A stretch of DNA of 64,000 nucleotides, from positions 186,001 to 250,000 of the forward strand of contig VANK01000006.1 in assembly GCA_008682415.1 (NCBI GenBank). Reading direction: 5' to 3'. This document shows, in pieces, positions 46,289 through 53,515 of this stretch; position 1 is the first letter of the stretch; every line of letters starts with the position of its first letter. A program made the translations under genes and the position numbers. The notes beneath the pieces were generated by a model. It made no database searches, was not told where the DNA came from, and was given only the letters and a program-made list of their open reading frames with translations. The DNA is from Acidobacteria bacterium AB60 (GTDB lineage: Bacteria; Acidobacteriota; Terriglobia; Terriglobales; Acidobacteriaceae).

Positions 46289-46804
46289 ATGGGACTCATT
46301 ACCCCCAACGATTTCCCCAACCTGCGCGAGCTCTACACCGCGCAACTCCGCTACTTGCTGTCCACCGAAAACCAGATCGTCAAAGGCCTGCCCGCCATGA
46401 TCGAGCACGCCGACGACGAACAGCTCAAGCAGGCCTTCCAGTCGCACCTCCAGGAGACCCGCGAGCACGTCACCCGCATCGAAAGCCTTCTCCGCGAGCT
46501 CATGGACTCCGTCGACGACAAGAAGGACCCCATCCTCACCGCCATCGTGGGCTCCGGCGAGAACATCACCAAAGAGACCAGCGCCGGCCCCGTCCGCGAC
46601 GCCGGCCTCATCGCCTCCGCCCAGAAGATCGAGCACTACGAGATCGCCTCCTACGGCAGCGCCCGCGACTGGGCCAAACAGCTCGGCCTCACCAACCACG
46701 TCCCCGTCCTGCAGAAGACCCTCGACGAGGAGAAGCACGCCGACGCCCTGCTCACCCAGATCGCCCAGCGCACCAACTCCTCCGCCTCCGCCGTCGCCGC
46801 CTGA
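46289..46804 (+). CDS. YciE/YciF-type ferritin-like protein (DUF892)
   Basis: The 171-residue all-helical protein matches DUF892: LRELYTAQLRYLLSTENQIV, QAFQSHLQETREHVTRIESL, then IASAQKIEHYEIASYGSARD and TLDEEKHADALL. The conserved Glu and His residues of the helices would form a di-iron site as in other ferritin-like proteins. The family is linked to osmotic and general stress. GAGG lies about eight bases before the ATG. It is the last gene before a non-coding region of 800 bases. Confidence 0.92.
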   Translation: MGLITPNDFPNLRELYTAQLRYLLSTENQIVKGLPAMIEHADDEQLKQAFQSHLQETREHVTRIESLLRELMDSVDDKKDPILTAIVGSGENITKETSAGPVRDAGLIASAQKIEHYEIASYGSARDWAKQLGLTNHVPVLQKTLDEEKHADALLTQIAQRTNSSASAVAA

Positions 46805-46826
46805 TCCGCAAACCCGTACACTCCCC

Positions 46827-46864
46827 GTGCTGTCGCAGGTCTCAGTGGAGACCTGCGACAGCAC
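46827..46864. repeat. Perfect 17-bp inverted repeat (palindromic repeat family)
   Basis: GTGCTGTCGCAGGTCTC, loop AGTG, and the exact complement GAGACCTGCGACAGCAC. No T-run follows on +. The outer arms recur in the repeat cluster at 48311-48652, so this is a repeat-family member rather than a simple terminator of the DUF892 gene, although it could also stop transcription. Confidence 0.85.
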
Positions 46865-46945
46865 CCATCCTCGATTTCGCCCAGGCTCCCCCGCGGGTCC
46901 CGGGTCTTTTCGGATTATTTCACTCGTTTTACTACATATATAGTT

Positions 46946-46976
46946 CGATTTCGCCACGAAATTTTGGCGAAAATCG
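46946..46976. other. Inverted repeat in AT-rich patch
   Basis: CGATTTCGCCA and TGGCGAAAATCG form a near-perfect stem with one bulged base around an eight-base loop, directly after ACATATATAGTT. It may be an operator or a recombination-related site; nothing more can be read. Confidence 0.6.
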
Positions 46977-47266
46977 CTGGTTTAGTGATGGGTATCACCG
47001 GGAGAACCGCAAACTCTCCTCGAATCCGCCGGCGCACCTCGCACGCCTCTCGGACCTTGTTTCCACCGCGGCCCAAACCTCCGCCCCCACGCAGCTCGCC
47101 CCCCTTGTTCTCCCTTCCTCGACCATTTCTTCCTGATCCGCTCCGGAATCCTGTCAAGTGTCCTTCCTGTGGAAAACCTTCGCAACTCCCACAAACCAAA
47201 GCGAAAATTTTTCTTCCACACATTGGGGGTTAATTCTTCGGATCTGCCATACTGGATACAGAGTAG

Positions 47267-47303
47267 GAAAAGCCCCTCCCGGCAACCGCCCGGAGGGGCT
47301 TCG
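47267..47303 (-). terminator. GC-rich hairpin, probable terminator on the minus strand
   Basis: AAGCCCCTCC and GGAGGGGCTT form a 10-bp stem. On the minus strand the stem ends in CTTTTCC, while on + it is followed by CGCATTTCC. No gene on the minus strand ends here, so it may terminate an unannotated RNA. Confidence 0.5.
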
Positions 47304-47601
47304 CATTTCCGGCCAAACTTCTGCGCAACCTGGGGAACAAATGCCTGGCCTTGTGCCGCCAGTTCAGGGGCTCACCCGGTGATCTATCTCACATTCGATG
47401 CGCAAAAATGCCGCTTTTGCGCCCAACCCGATCATTCCAAAGAGAATGGCCGTTTTTTCTTCAGCGCGCGCAACAACTAAGTATTTTCTCGGCCCTGGGC
47501 GGTTACAAATCTTTACCGGGCTTAACCAATCTTTACCGCGGGCGACGCGGGCCGCTGGTGGAATGAGTTTGAGCGCAAACAGCGGCTCAGGGAGATTCCC
47601 C

Positions 47602-48309
47602 ATGAAACAGAATGCGCGATTTCGCGGTCCTTCTCCGATGCTGGCGGCGGGGGCGCACCTGGCGGTGTTCGTCGCCGGACTGGTTGCGTCGGGGCTGCTC
47701 CGGCATGGAGCGCCGTTCGTCAATCCTTTTGCCCCGGGAGAGCAGGCGCGGGTGCTGCTGGCGCAGACCCCGGCCGCGGTGCGCGTGGGCGCCTTCTTCC
47801 TGTTCGGGTCGGCGGTTCCGCTGGGGATCTTCGCCGTGACGTTGGTGAGCCTGCTGCGGTATCTGGGAGTGCGCGCCGCAGGCACCAACATCGCGCTGCT
47901 GGGGGGCATGACCGCCACGATGGCGCTGTTCCAGTCGGGCATCGCGGGATTCCTCCTGTCGCTGCCGGATGTGACGGCGTCGGGGGCGGTAGTGAAGGCG
48001 GTGGAGTTTTTGAGCTTCCTGTCGGGCGGCGTGATGTACGCGGTGGGATTCGGACTGTTTGCCGCGGGGGTCTCGATCACGAGTTACTTTACCCGGCTTC
48101 TGCCGCGCTGGCTCGCCTGGTTCGGGATCGTGATTGCGGTGATGGGCGAGCTTTCGTGGTTCAGTCTTCTCTCGTTTCCGGCGAACTTCTTGATCCCGGT
48201 TACGCGGTATCTGGGGTTTGTGTGGATGGTGCTTGCGGCGGGGGTGTTGGGGGGAGTTGCGAGGCGCGAGTCTCGAGTTGCGAGTCGCGAGTTGAGAGTG
48301 GATGGGTGA
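47602..48309 (+). CDS. DUF4386-like multi-pass membrane protein
   Basis: The 235-residue protein has about six membrane helices (GAHLAVFVAGLVASGLL, AFFLFGSAVPLGIFAVTLVS, GGVMYAVGFGLFAAGVSIT, WLAWFGIVIAVMGELSW and LGFVWMVLAAGVLGG). The TRLLPRWLAWFGIV segment resembles DUF4386 proteins, which have no known function; the match is from memory. GGGAG precedes the ATG at 47602. The last residues (VARRESRVASRELRVDG) are encoded by TTGCGAG-type heptads, so the original C-terminus was probably replaced or extended by the repeat tract. Third codon positions favour G, unlike genes to the left. Confidence 0.75.
   Translation: MKQNARFRGPSPMLAAGAHLAVFVAGLVASGLLRHGAPFVNPFAPGEQARVLLAQTPAAVRVGAFFLFGSAVPLGIFAVTLVSLLRYLGVRAAGTNIALLGGMTATMALFQSGIAGFLLSLPDVTASGAVVKAVEFLSFLSGGVMYAVGFGLFAAGVSITSYFTRLLPRWLAWFGIVIAVMGELSWFSLLSFPANFLIPVTRYLGFVWMVLAAGVLGGVARRESRVASRELRVDG
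48257..48298 (+). repeat. Heptanucleotide tract, six units NNNCGAG, inside a CDS 3' end
   Basis: TTGCGAG, GCGCGAG, TCTCGAG, TTGCGAG, TCGCGAG and TTGAGAG run in perfect register. The tract supplies the codons for the last residues of the membrane protein ending at 48309. Confidence 0.9.
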
Positions 48310-48310
48310 G

Positions 48311-48652
48311 GTTCGTGCTGTCCCGCCCTAGGCGTCTAGAAAGGGGAACCCTCGGTCGTGCGGGAACGGAGAGGGCGGGGTGGGTTCATGCTGTCCCGCC
48401 CTAGGCGCACAAGACGCGCCTAGAACGGGGCACCCTCGGTCGTGCGAGATCGGAGGGGGCGGGGTGGGGTTCGTGCTGTCCCGCCCTAGGCGCACACAAC
48501 GCGCCTAGAACGGGGAACACGGGTTAGTGCCAAGGACCAAGTACCAAGGACGAAGGGGCAAGGGGCGAGGGTTAAGGGGCAGGGTGAATCGAGGTTCGTG
48601 CTATCCCAGGTCTCCAACGACAGGAGACCTGGGGCACCCTCGGTCGTGCGGG
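48311..48652 (+). repeat. Four copies of a palindromic intergenic repeat
   Basis: Copies start at 48311, 48384, 48469 and 48594 with GTTCRTGCTGTCCC (GTTCGTGCTATCCC in the fourth). They continue with an inner palindrome and end GGGGMACCCTCGGTCGTGCG (the third diverges after GGGGAAC). The inner palindrome is CTAGGCGC/GCGCCTAG in copies 2 and 3, degenerate in copy 1, and CCAGGTCTCC/GGAGACCTGG in copy 4. Copies 2 and 3 are followed or preceded by GGGCGGGGTGGG. The inverted repeat at 46827 shares the outer arms. Confidence 0.88.
48528..48583 (+). repeat. Heptanucleotide tract, eight units NNNCRAG
   Basis: TGCCAAG, GACCAAG, TACCAAG, GACGAAG, GGGCAAG, GGGCGAG, GGTTAAG and GGGCAGG run without an indel, between the third and fourth palindromic repeat copies. 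Confidence 0.88.
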
Positions 48653-48654
48653 AA

Positions 48655-48723
48655 CTCACAACTCCGAACTCACAACTCCGAACTCACAACTCCAACTCAC
48701 AAATCCGAACTCGCGACTCGCAA
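48655..48723 (-). repeat. Heptanucleotide tract, ten units CTCNNNN (NNNNGAG on minus)
   Basis: CTCACAA and CTCCGAA alternate, followed by CTCCAA (one base short), CTCACAA, ATCCGAA, CTCGCGA and CTCGCAA. On the minus strand this is TTGYGAG/TTCGGAG, the same family as the + strand tract at 48257. It ends eight bases before the stop of the SpoIIE gene. Confidence 0.88.
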
Positions 48724-48731
48724 CTGGCCTC

Positions 48732-50696
48732 TCAGGCGAGGGCGGGGACGGGGGTGCGTTCGATGGTGAGGACGGTGATGTCGTCGTGCTGGCCGAAGGA
48801 TTGGGCGGCGGCGGCGATCTCGGGGGCGGGGCGGCGGGAGAGGTCGCGGCTGCGCTCGAAGCCGAGCAGCTCGCCGGCGGGGTTTTGCGCCTCGACCACG
48901 CCGTCGGAGTAGAAGGTGAGGCGGCTGCGCGGGTCGAGGGCGAAGCGGCTCGACTCGTAGAGAACGCCGGGCGCGACGCCGAGAGGCAGCGCGCCGGGGA
49001 GATCGATCTCGCGGCCGTCGAGGTAGGGCGGCAGATGGCCGGCGTTGGCGACGGTCACCTGACCCTGCTCGGAGATATGGGCGGCCAGGGCGGTGGAGAA
49101 GCCGCCGCCGGCGCGGCCCACCAGGCGCTCGTTGAGGCTGGCCAGCATCTGCGCGGGATCGCGGGTGAACTCGGCGGTGGCGCGGATGGCGCCGACGATC
49201 ACGGAGACGAGCATGGCGGCGGGCAGTCCTTTGCCAGCGACGTCGCCCACCACCAACAGCAGGCCGCCGGCGTTGTCCGGAAGGATCTGAAAGAAGTCGC
49301 CGCCCACCTGCTGGGCAGGGAGATAGACGGACTCGACGGCAAAGCCGGGAAGGGTGCCGGTGTGCTCGGGGACGAGGACCTGCTGCACCTGGCGGGCGGC
49401 CTCGAGCTCCGCGTCGAGCAGGGCCTGACGGCGGGCGGTGGTGGCGGAGCGGCCCAGGACGATGAGGGCGACCGAGGCAGTGCAGAGGATGCCGGAGATG
49501 GGGTTGAGGGAGAGCGCGAAGGGCCCGGCGTGGAAGTTGTCGATGAGGTTGAGGCCGCGGAGGGCGAAGGGTTTCCACCCGGGGACACGGAAGAGCATGT
49601 CGAGCGTGACCTCGGCGTAGATGTAGAGACTGAAGAGGACGGCGGGGATGAAGAGGATGGCGGCCTCGCGGCCGCCGCGGCGCACGCGGAGGGCGAGCAC
49701 GACGGGAACGATGATGGAGAGGAAGACAATGTAGGGCAGGTTGAGGAAGATCTGGACGGGAAGGATGTTGAAGGACGCGTACTGCTGGAGGGCGGCGCCA
49801 AGGTTGCCGATGCCGGCGATGACGAGGAAGGTGCGCCAGCGCCAATCGATGCGGATGGCGGCGAAGGAGAAGTAGAAGCCGGCCCAGAGGTACGGCGAGG
49901 CTCCCCGCGGGAGAATGCCGACGATGTCCCAGACGACGGGGATGTTGCGGAAGGATTCAACGACCGTGGAGGGGAACTCGAGCAGGGTGAGGAGGCCGAG
50001 CGCGGCGATCCAGAGGTACTCCTTCTGGCGGCGCTCGGCGGAGAAGAGCAGCAGGGCGATGATGCCGAGGCCGATGGTGAAGAGGTGGTCGAACCAGGGT
50101 AAGGCGTTATCGCCGAGGATGGTGAGCCACGCTTCGTGTTGCAGGTCGGCGTAGGGCCCGATGGCGAGGTTGTTGCCGTAGTAGCCGGGGTTCTGTCCAT
50201 TGCCCCACTCCGAGGGGGAGATGCGCAGGCGGAGCGCGATGACCAGAGAGCCGGTGCGGATGGCCTGCTGCGGAATGGGAGCGAGGAGGCGGGCGCCGGT
50301 GGTGCGGGGATGGAAGGGCTCCACCTGCCCGGAGCGCATGACGAGTTCGCCGTTGACGTAGATCTCGAAGGCGCGGGCGATCTGAATTTCGCTGAGGGCG
50401 AGGGAGTCTTCGGCGGGATCGTCGGCGAGGTGGAGGCGGTACCAGAGGATGGGCGGACGCTGCTCGCCATAGATGGCGTTGATGGGGCTGTAGGGATCGA
50501 AGCGGGTCCAGCGGGAGTCGTCGAAGGCGGGGCTGGCCCAGGCGGGATTGTCGCCGGCCTGGACGAGCCAGGGGCTATCGAGGAAGCGGGTCCCGTGGAG
50601 GTGGGTGATGTCGAGGGGCGCAGCCGCAGTCTGCGCCGCGGCGAGGGCGGCGCCGGCGCAGAGCAGAACGAAGGTCAGAAGGATCCGGGGCCGCAT
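48732..50696 (-). CDS. SpoIIE/PP2C-type phosphatase with exported jelly-roll and membrane domain, copy 1
   Basis: The 654-residue protein has a signal peptide (to about 22) and an exported jelly-roll-like domain (WLVQAGDNPAWASPAFDDSRW to FEIYVNGELVMRSGQVEPF, about 40-175). Seven or so membrane helices (about 200-420) precede a coiled linker ARRQALLDAELEAARQVQQV that leads into a SpoIIE-type PPM phosphatase domain. Metal-site motifs are QQVGGDFFQI, LLLVVGDVAGKGLPAAML, VANAGHLPPYL, FYSDGVVEAQN and FGQHDDITVLTI. It would dephosphorylate a Ser/Thr-phosphorylated partner, classically an anti-anti-sigma factor, in response to a periplasmic signal. No such partner gene is adjacent. A paralogue lies at 54925. 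Confidence 0.93.
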   Translation of the reverse strand: MRPRILLTFVLLCAGAALAAAQTAAAPLDITHLHGTRFLDSPWLVQAGDNPAWASPAFDDSRWTRFDPYSPINAIYGEQRPPILWYRLHLADDPAEDSLALSEIQIARAFEIYVNGELVMRSGQVEPFHPRTTGARLLAPIPQQAIRTGSLVIALRLRISPSEWGNGQNPGYYGNNLAIGPYADLQHEAWLTILGDNALPWFDHLFTIGLGIIALLLFSAERRQKEYLWIAALGLLTLLEFPSTVVESFRNIPVVWDIVGILPRGASPYLWAGFYFSFAAIRIDWRWRTFLVIAGIGNLGAALQQYASFNILPVQIFLNLPYIVFLSIIVPVVLALRVRRGGREAAILFIPAVLFSLYIYAEVTLDMLFRVPGWKPFALRGLNLIDNFHAGPFALSLNPISGILCTASVALIVLGRSATTARRQALLDAELEAARQVQQVLVPEHTGTLPGFAVESVYLPAQQVGGDFFQILPDNAGGLLLVVGDVAGKGLPAAMLVSVIVGAIRATAEFTRDPAQMLASLNERLVGRAGGGFSTALAAHISEQGQVTVANAGHLPPYLDGREIDLPGALPLGVAPGVLYESSRFALDPRSRLTFYSDGVVEAQNPAGELLGFERSRDLSRRPAPEIAAAAQSFGQHDDITVLTIERTPVPALA

Positions 50697-50731
50697 CGCC
50701 CTTCAGCTTACCGCACCCCGGGGGAAGGCGG

Positions 50732-51109
50732 TTACTTCTCGCGGGTGGCGGTGAACTCGACGGCGGGATGGTCGGCGACGGTGCGGGTGAACTTGATGGT
50801 GTCGCCCTCGACCTTGCCGGTGTAGTTGATCTTGAACTCGTTGCCGTTGAAGTTGAGCACCTGGGTGAAGGAGAGGTTGTCGCCGTCGATTTTGCCGTCC
50901 TGGATGTCGGACTCGCCGCGGGGCGTGGTGATTTTGCCGGTGAGGGCGGCGCCGTCGGCGTGCAGGTCGAGGGAGATCTCCTGGGTGCCGCGGGGCGTCT
51001 CGACCGAGCCCTTCCACTTGCCGGTGACGTCGGCGGCCAGGGCGGCGAGGGTGCCGAGGGTGAAGACGAGGGCGAGGAGAGCCAGGCGCCTGAACTGCTT
51101 TGCGGACAT
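50732..51109 (-). CDS. Small exported beta-rich protein of unknown function
   Basis: The 125-residue protein starts MSAKQFRRLALLALVFTLGT after GGAGG, with signal cleavage likely after ALAA. The mature part is a repetitive all-beta unit: VTGKWKGSVETPRGTQEISL, ALTGKITTPRGESDIQDGKI, LSFTQVLNFNGNEFKINYTG and GDTIKFTRT. This suggests a small lipocalin-like or antiparallel barrel. I recall similar short proteins in acidobacteria with no assigned role. It lies 35 bases upstream of the SpoIIE gene on the same strand and may be co-transcribed with it. Confidence 0.8.
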   Translation of the reverse strand: MSAKQFRRLALLALVFTLGTLAALAADVTGKWKGSVETPRGTQEISLDLHADGAALTGKITTPRGESDIQDGKIDGDNLSFTQVLNFNGNEFKINYTGKVEGDTIKFTRTVADHPAVEFTATREK

Positions 51110-51499
51110 ATGAGCCTCCGTGGGAACGGGGATGGGGACTGCTGCAAGGGTGGACGTGCGCGCGGCGGCGGAAGACGCATGGGACAGCGGGTGGGGCCAG
51201 GGCGCTGAGCGTCTCCTTTGTGACGGCCCACTCGCCCTGCCGGATCCAAACTTCCGTCCGCGCCCCCGCATTCCGCGGGAACCTCCGCCGAAAAGGCAGG
51301 GAACCGAAGGCGGGACGCCGGGAAGCGGCTGAATTGAGAGTTGAGGAGCGGCGCCTTTGATGGCCTGTTCCGACGGACCGGCTTTCGGACCCGCGGCGGG
51401 GAGTGCATTGGCTCCTGTGGCGCGATGCAGTCAACGAAGAGGGAGCGAAACCGGTGCTATACTTGAGGCCCAAACCGGCCTTGCGCACAGGTGATTTTC
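51110..51499 (+). other. Divergent intergenic region with extended -10 promoter
   Basis: About 390 bases without a gene. TGCTATACT at 51455-51463 is a good extended -10 element for the gene starting at 51500. The remainder is GC-rich with no clear structure. Confidence 0.55.
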
Positions 51500-53410
51500 A
51501 TGGCCCGGGCGACTGCCCCCATCGCTATTTGCTATGGCGCTGCAGCCAGCGCCCCAAGCCAGGTTCGCTCGATGCGCGCGGGGTGCGCGCTGGCGCTGAT
51601 CTGTGTCATATTTGGCGCGGGCACAGTCTGCCCGCAATCGGCGAGCGCTGCGTCCTCTCCCGCTGCTCCCGACCCGCTTGTCCGTTCGGCCATCTCGAAG
51701 GAGACGGCGGTCTTAAAGGAGTTTCGGAGGCGGTCGCCGCTGGTTGAGACCTACGTCCAGAACCTTCCGGGCGAGAGGCAGGCCGGACAACTTGTTTCGC
51801 CCGACTTCTATTCTCTGAATCATTTCGAACTCGCTCGCGCTCATGCGGAGGCGGCGAGGCCGGCCAAACCTGTCGCCGCCAGGACGACTCATGGGAGCGA
51901 CGGGGATGCCGCTGCGATTCAACAGATCACGCGCACGCTGGGCCTGGAGAGCGCGCTGGCGCACCATCCGCTTGGGTTCCTGGAACTTGCGTCGCCCGAT
52001 CCCTCGGGGTTTGGCCTGCGAAATTATCGTTTTCGCTTTGTCCGCCGCGAGTTCCTGGGTTCTGTACGCACACGCGTTTTTGACGTGGGCCCGCGCGTGC
52101 CGCAGAACGGCCGCTTTCAGGGGCGAATCTGGATTGAAGATCAGGGTGGCTTCATTGTTCGCTGGAGCGGCACTTTTCTGACAAGCGCCGGAGAAGGGGC
52201 CTCGCCGTATGTAGTGCACTTCGATAGCTGGCGGTTGAACCTGCGACCGGGGATCTGGCTGCCGGTGGAGATCTATGTCGAGCAGGAGCCGGTGAAGGCC
52301 GAGGATACGCAGCGCAGCGGTTTGAAGGGGCAGATCCGGTTCTGGGGCTACAGTCTGAGCGAGCCAAAGCACGAGACGGGAAACGTGGAGGTCTCGATCG
52401 ACTCCGCAATGGATAGGGCTCCGCCGGACGATGCATCGCCCCTACAGGCGCAGCGGGAGTGGGTGACCCAGACAGAAGACAACGTTCTGAACCGTCTGCA
52501 AGAAGCGGGACTGATCGCCCCGAAGTCCCAAGGGGGGATTGAAGACACCCTGGAACAGATTGTTGTGAATCTCAGCGTACCCAACAACCTGAATGTCCCA
52601 GGAAACATTCAGTGCCGCGTTATCCTGACGGACACGCTGGAAGCCACGACAGTGGGCAACGCCATCCTGATCAGCAAGGGGCTGGTGGACGCAATGCCGA
52701 ACGAACCGGCCTTTGCATCGGCGATCGCTCTGGAGCTTGCCCATATTGCGCTGGGGCATCGCGTGAACACGGCCGAAGCGTTCAACGACCGCCTGTTGTT
52801 TGCGCGGGATGCGGATCTGCTGCGCCTGCATCTCAATCACTCCGAGGCGGACAACGAAGCAGCCCAGCGGCGGGCGATCGAGTATCTTCGCTCCTCTCTC
52901 TACAAGGACAAGCTGGGGGAGGCTGGAGTGTTTTGGGAGGCGCTGGCTGACCGAGCCAAGGTGTTGCCGGCGCTCACTACGCCAGTGCTGGGCGATTCGC
53001 TGCTGCGTCCCGATGGAAAGCCATGGCTGGCGGCGCTGGCGGAGGGCGCTCCGAAGATCCATCCCGAGGACCTGGCACAGATCGAGGCGAGGCCGCTGGG
53101 CAGTATGCTCAAGACGGACCCGTGGAGCGACAGCGTGCACATGCTCAGCGCCGGCCGCTATGCTCCGATGAGCCCCGCGGAAAAGATGCCGCTGGAGATT
53201 ACCCCTATCTACTTCAACCTGGCGCGGTACGAGTCCGATGCGTCTCTCGGAATTGCAGGGGACGCCGACGTGCATGGCTGGCATCCGGGTGTTGGACCGC
53301 AGTCACTGGCGACGGGCAAGCAGCCGGACAAGAAGAGCACACCCAAACCGCGTCCACGGCCGGAGGTGCCGGGCAAGGAAGGCGGGACGGCGGGGGAGCG
53401 GCCGAATTGA
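51500..53410 (+). CDS. Exported pseudo-peptidase related to M48 metalloproteases
   Basis: The 636-residue protein has a signal sequence around MRAGCALALICVIFGAG; the true start may be ATG 51500, GTG 51491 or ATG 51572. A beta-rich middle (GFGLRNYRFRFVRREFLGSV, FQGRIWIEDQGGFIVRWSG) is followed by NNLNVPGNIQCRVILTD, ILISKGLVDAMPNEPAFASA and IALELAHIALGHRVNTAEAF. That last segment is placed as the HExxH helix of an M48 peptidase, but the first His is Leu (LELAH), so zinc catalysis is unlikely. The C-terminus is Lys/Pro-rich. The CHASE2 gene follows after 105 bases, suggesting a shared role in sensing or scaffolding. Confidence 0.75.
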   Translation: MARATAPIAICYGAAASAPSQVRSMRAGCALALICVIFGAGTVCPQSASAASSPAAPDPLVRSAISKETAVLKEFRRRSPLVETYVQNLPGERQAGQLVSPDFYSLNHFELARAHAEAARPAKPVAARTTHGSDGDAAAIQQITRTLGLESALAHHPLGFLELASPDPSGFGLRNYRFRFVRREFLGSVRTRVFDVGPRVPQNGRFQGRIWIEDQGGFIVRWSGTFLTSAGEGASPYVVHFDSWRLNLRPGIWLPVEIYVEQEPVKAEDTQRSGLKGQIRFWGYSLSEPKHETGNVEVSIDSAMDRAPPDDASPLQAQREWVTQTEDNVLNRLQEAGLIAPKSQGGIEDTLEQIVVNLSVPNNLNVPGNIQCRVILTDTLEATTVGNAILISKGLVDAMPNEPAFASAIALELAHIALGHRVNTAEAFNDRLLFARDADLLRLHLNHSEADNEAAQRRAIEYLRSSLYKDKLGEAGVFWEALADRAKVLPALTTPVLGDSLLRPDGKPWLAALAEGAPKIHPEDLAQIEARPLGSMLKTDPWSDSVHMLSAGRYAPMSPAEKMPLEITPIYFNLARYESDASLGIAGDADVHGWHPGVGPQSLATGKQPDKKSTPKPRPRPEVPGKEGGTAGERPN

Positions 53411-53515
53411 GATGACTGGGTTCGATCGCTGGTGGGGAAGACGCCGGGTTCCAAATCGTGGTTTTGGCGGAAGGCCGACGGCCGGTAGCTGAGTGAGTTG
53501 AAGGAGAGCCGCACG

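Larger units (their letters stand above)
46805..47601. other. Long non-coding region with AT-rich patches and inverted repeats
   Basis: Nearly 800 bases without a convincing gene. It contains, in order, a perfect 17-bp inverted repeat (46827), an AT-rich patch (46905-46980) with another inverted repeat, a very C-rich stretch (47030-47150), DnaA-box-like words TGTGGAAAA (47168) and TTCCACACA (about 47214), a GC-rich hairpin (47267-47303), a GCGCAAAA/TTTTGCGC palindrome (47400-47422) and a direct repeat AATCTTTACCG (47509, 47528). The + strand changes from C-rich to G-rich across it. A structured RNA or a replication-related site is possible. Confidence 0.6.

Noticed and set aside
43655..46957. 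A 1100-codon open frame on the minus strand opposite the permease and YciE genes
   Set aside because: It is antisense to two well-supported genes with family motifs; its Gly/Ala/Glu-rich composition is the expected mirror of C-ending codons in GC-rich DNA, and it has no domain.
46905..47305. 6S RNA or another known structured RNA
   Set aside because: TGTGGAA/TTCCACA and the hairpin at 47267 could be parts of a folded RNA, but no conserved motif of 6S, SRP, RNase P or tmRNA is visible. Only the possibility is noted.
48311..48652. CRISPR array
   Set aside because: Repeats are palindromic, spaced irregularly (73, 85 and 125 bases) and differ inside; there are no unique spacers of constant length and no cas genes.
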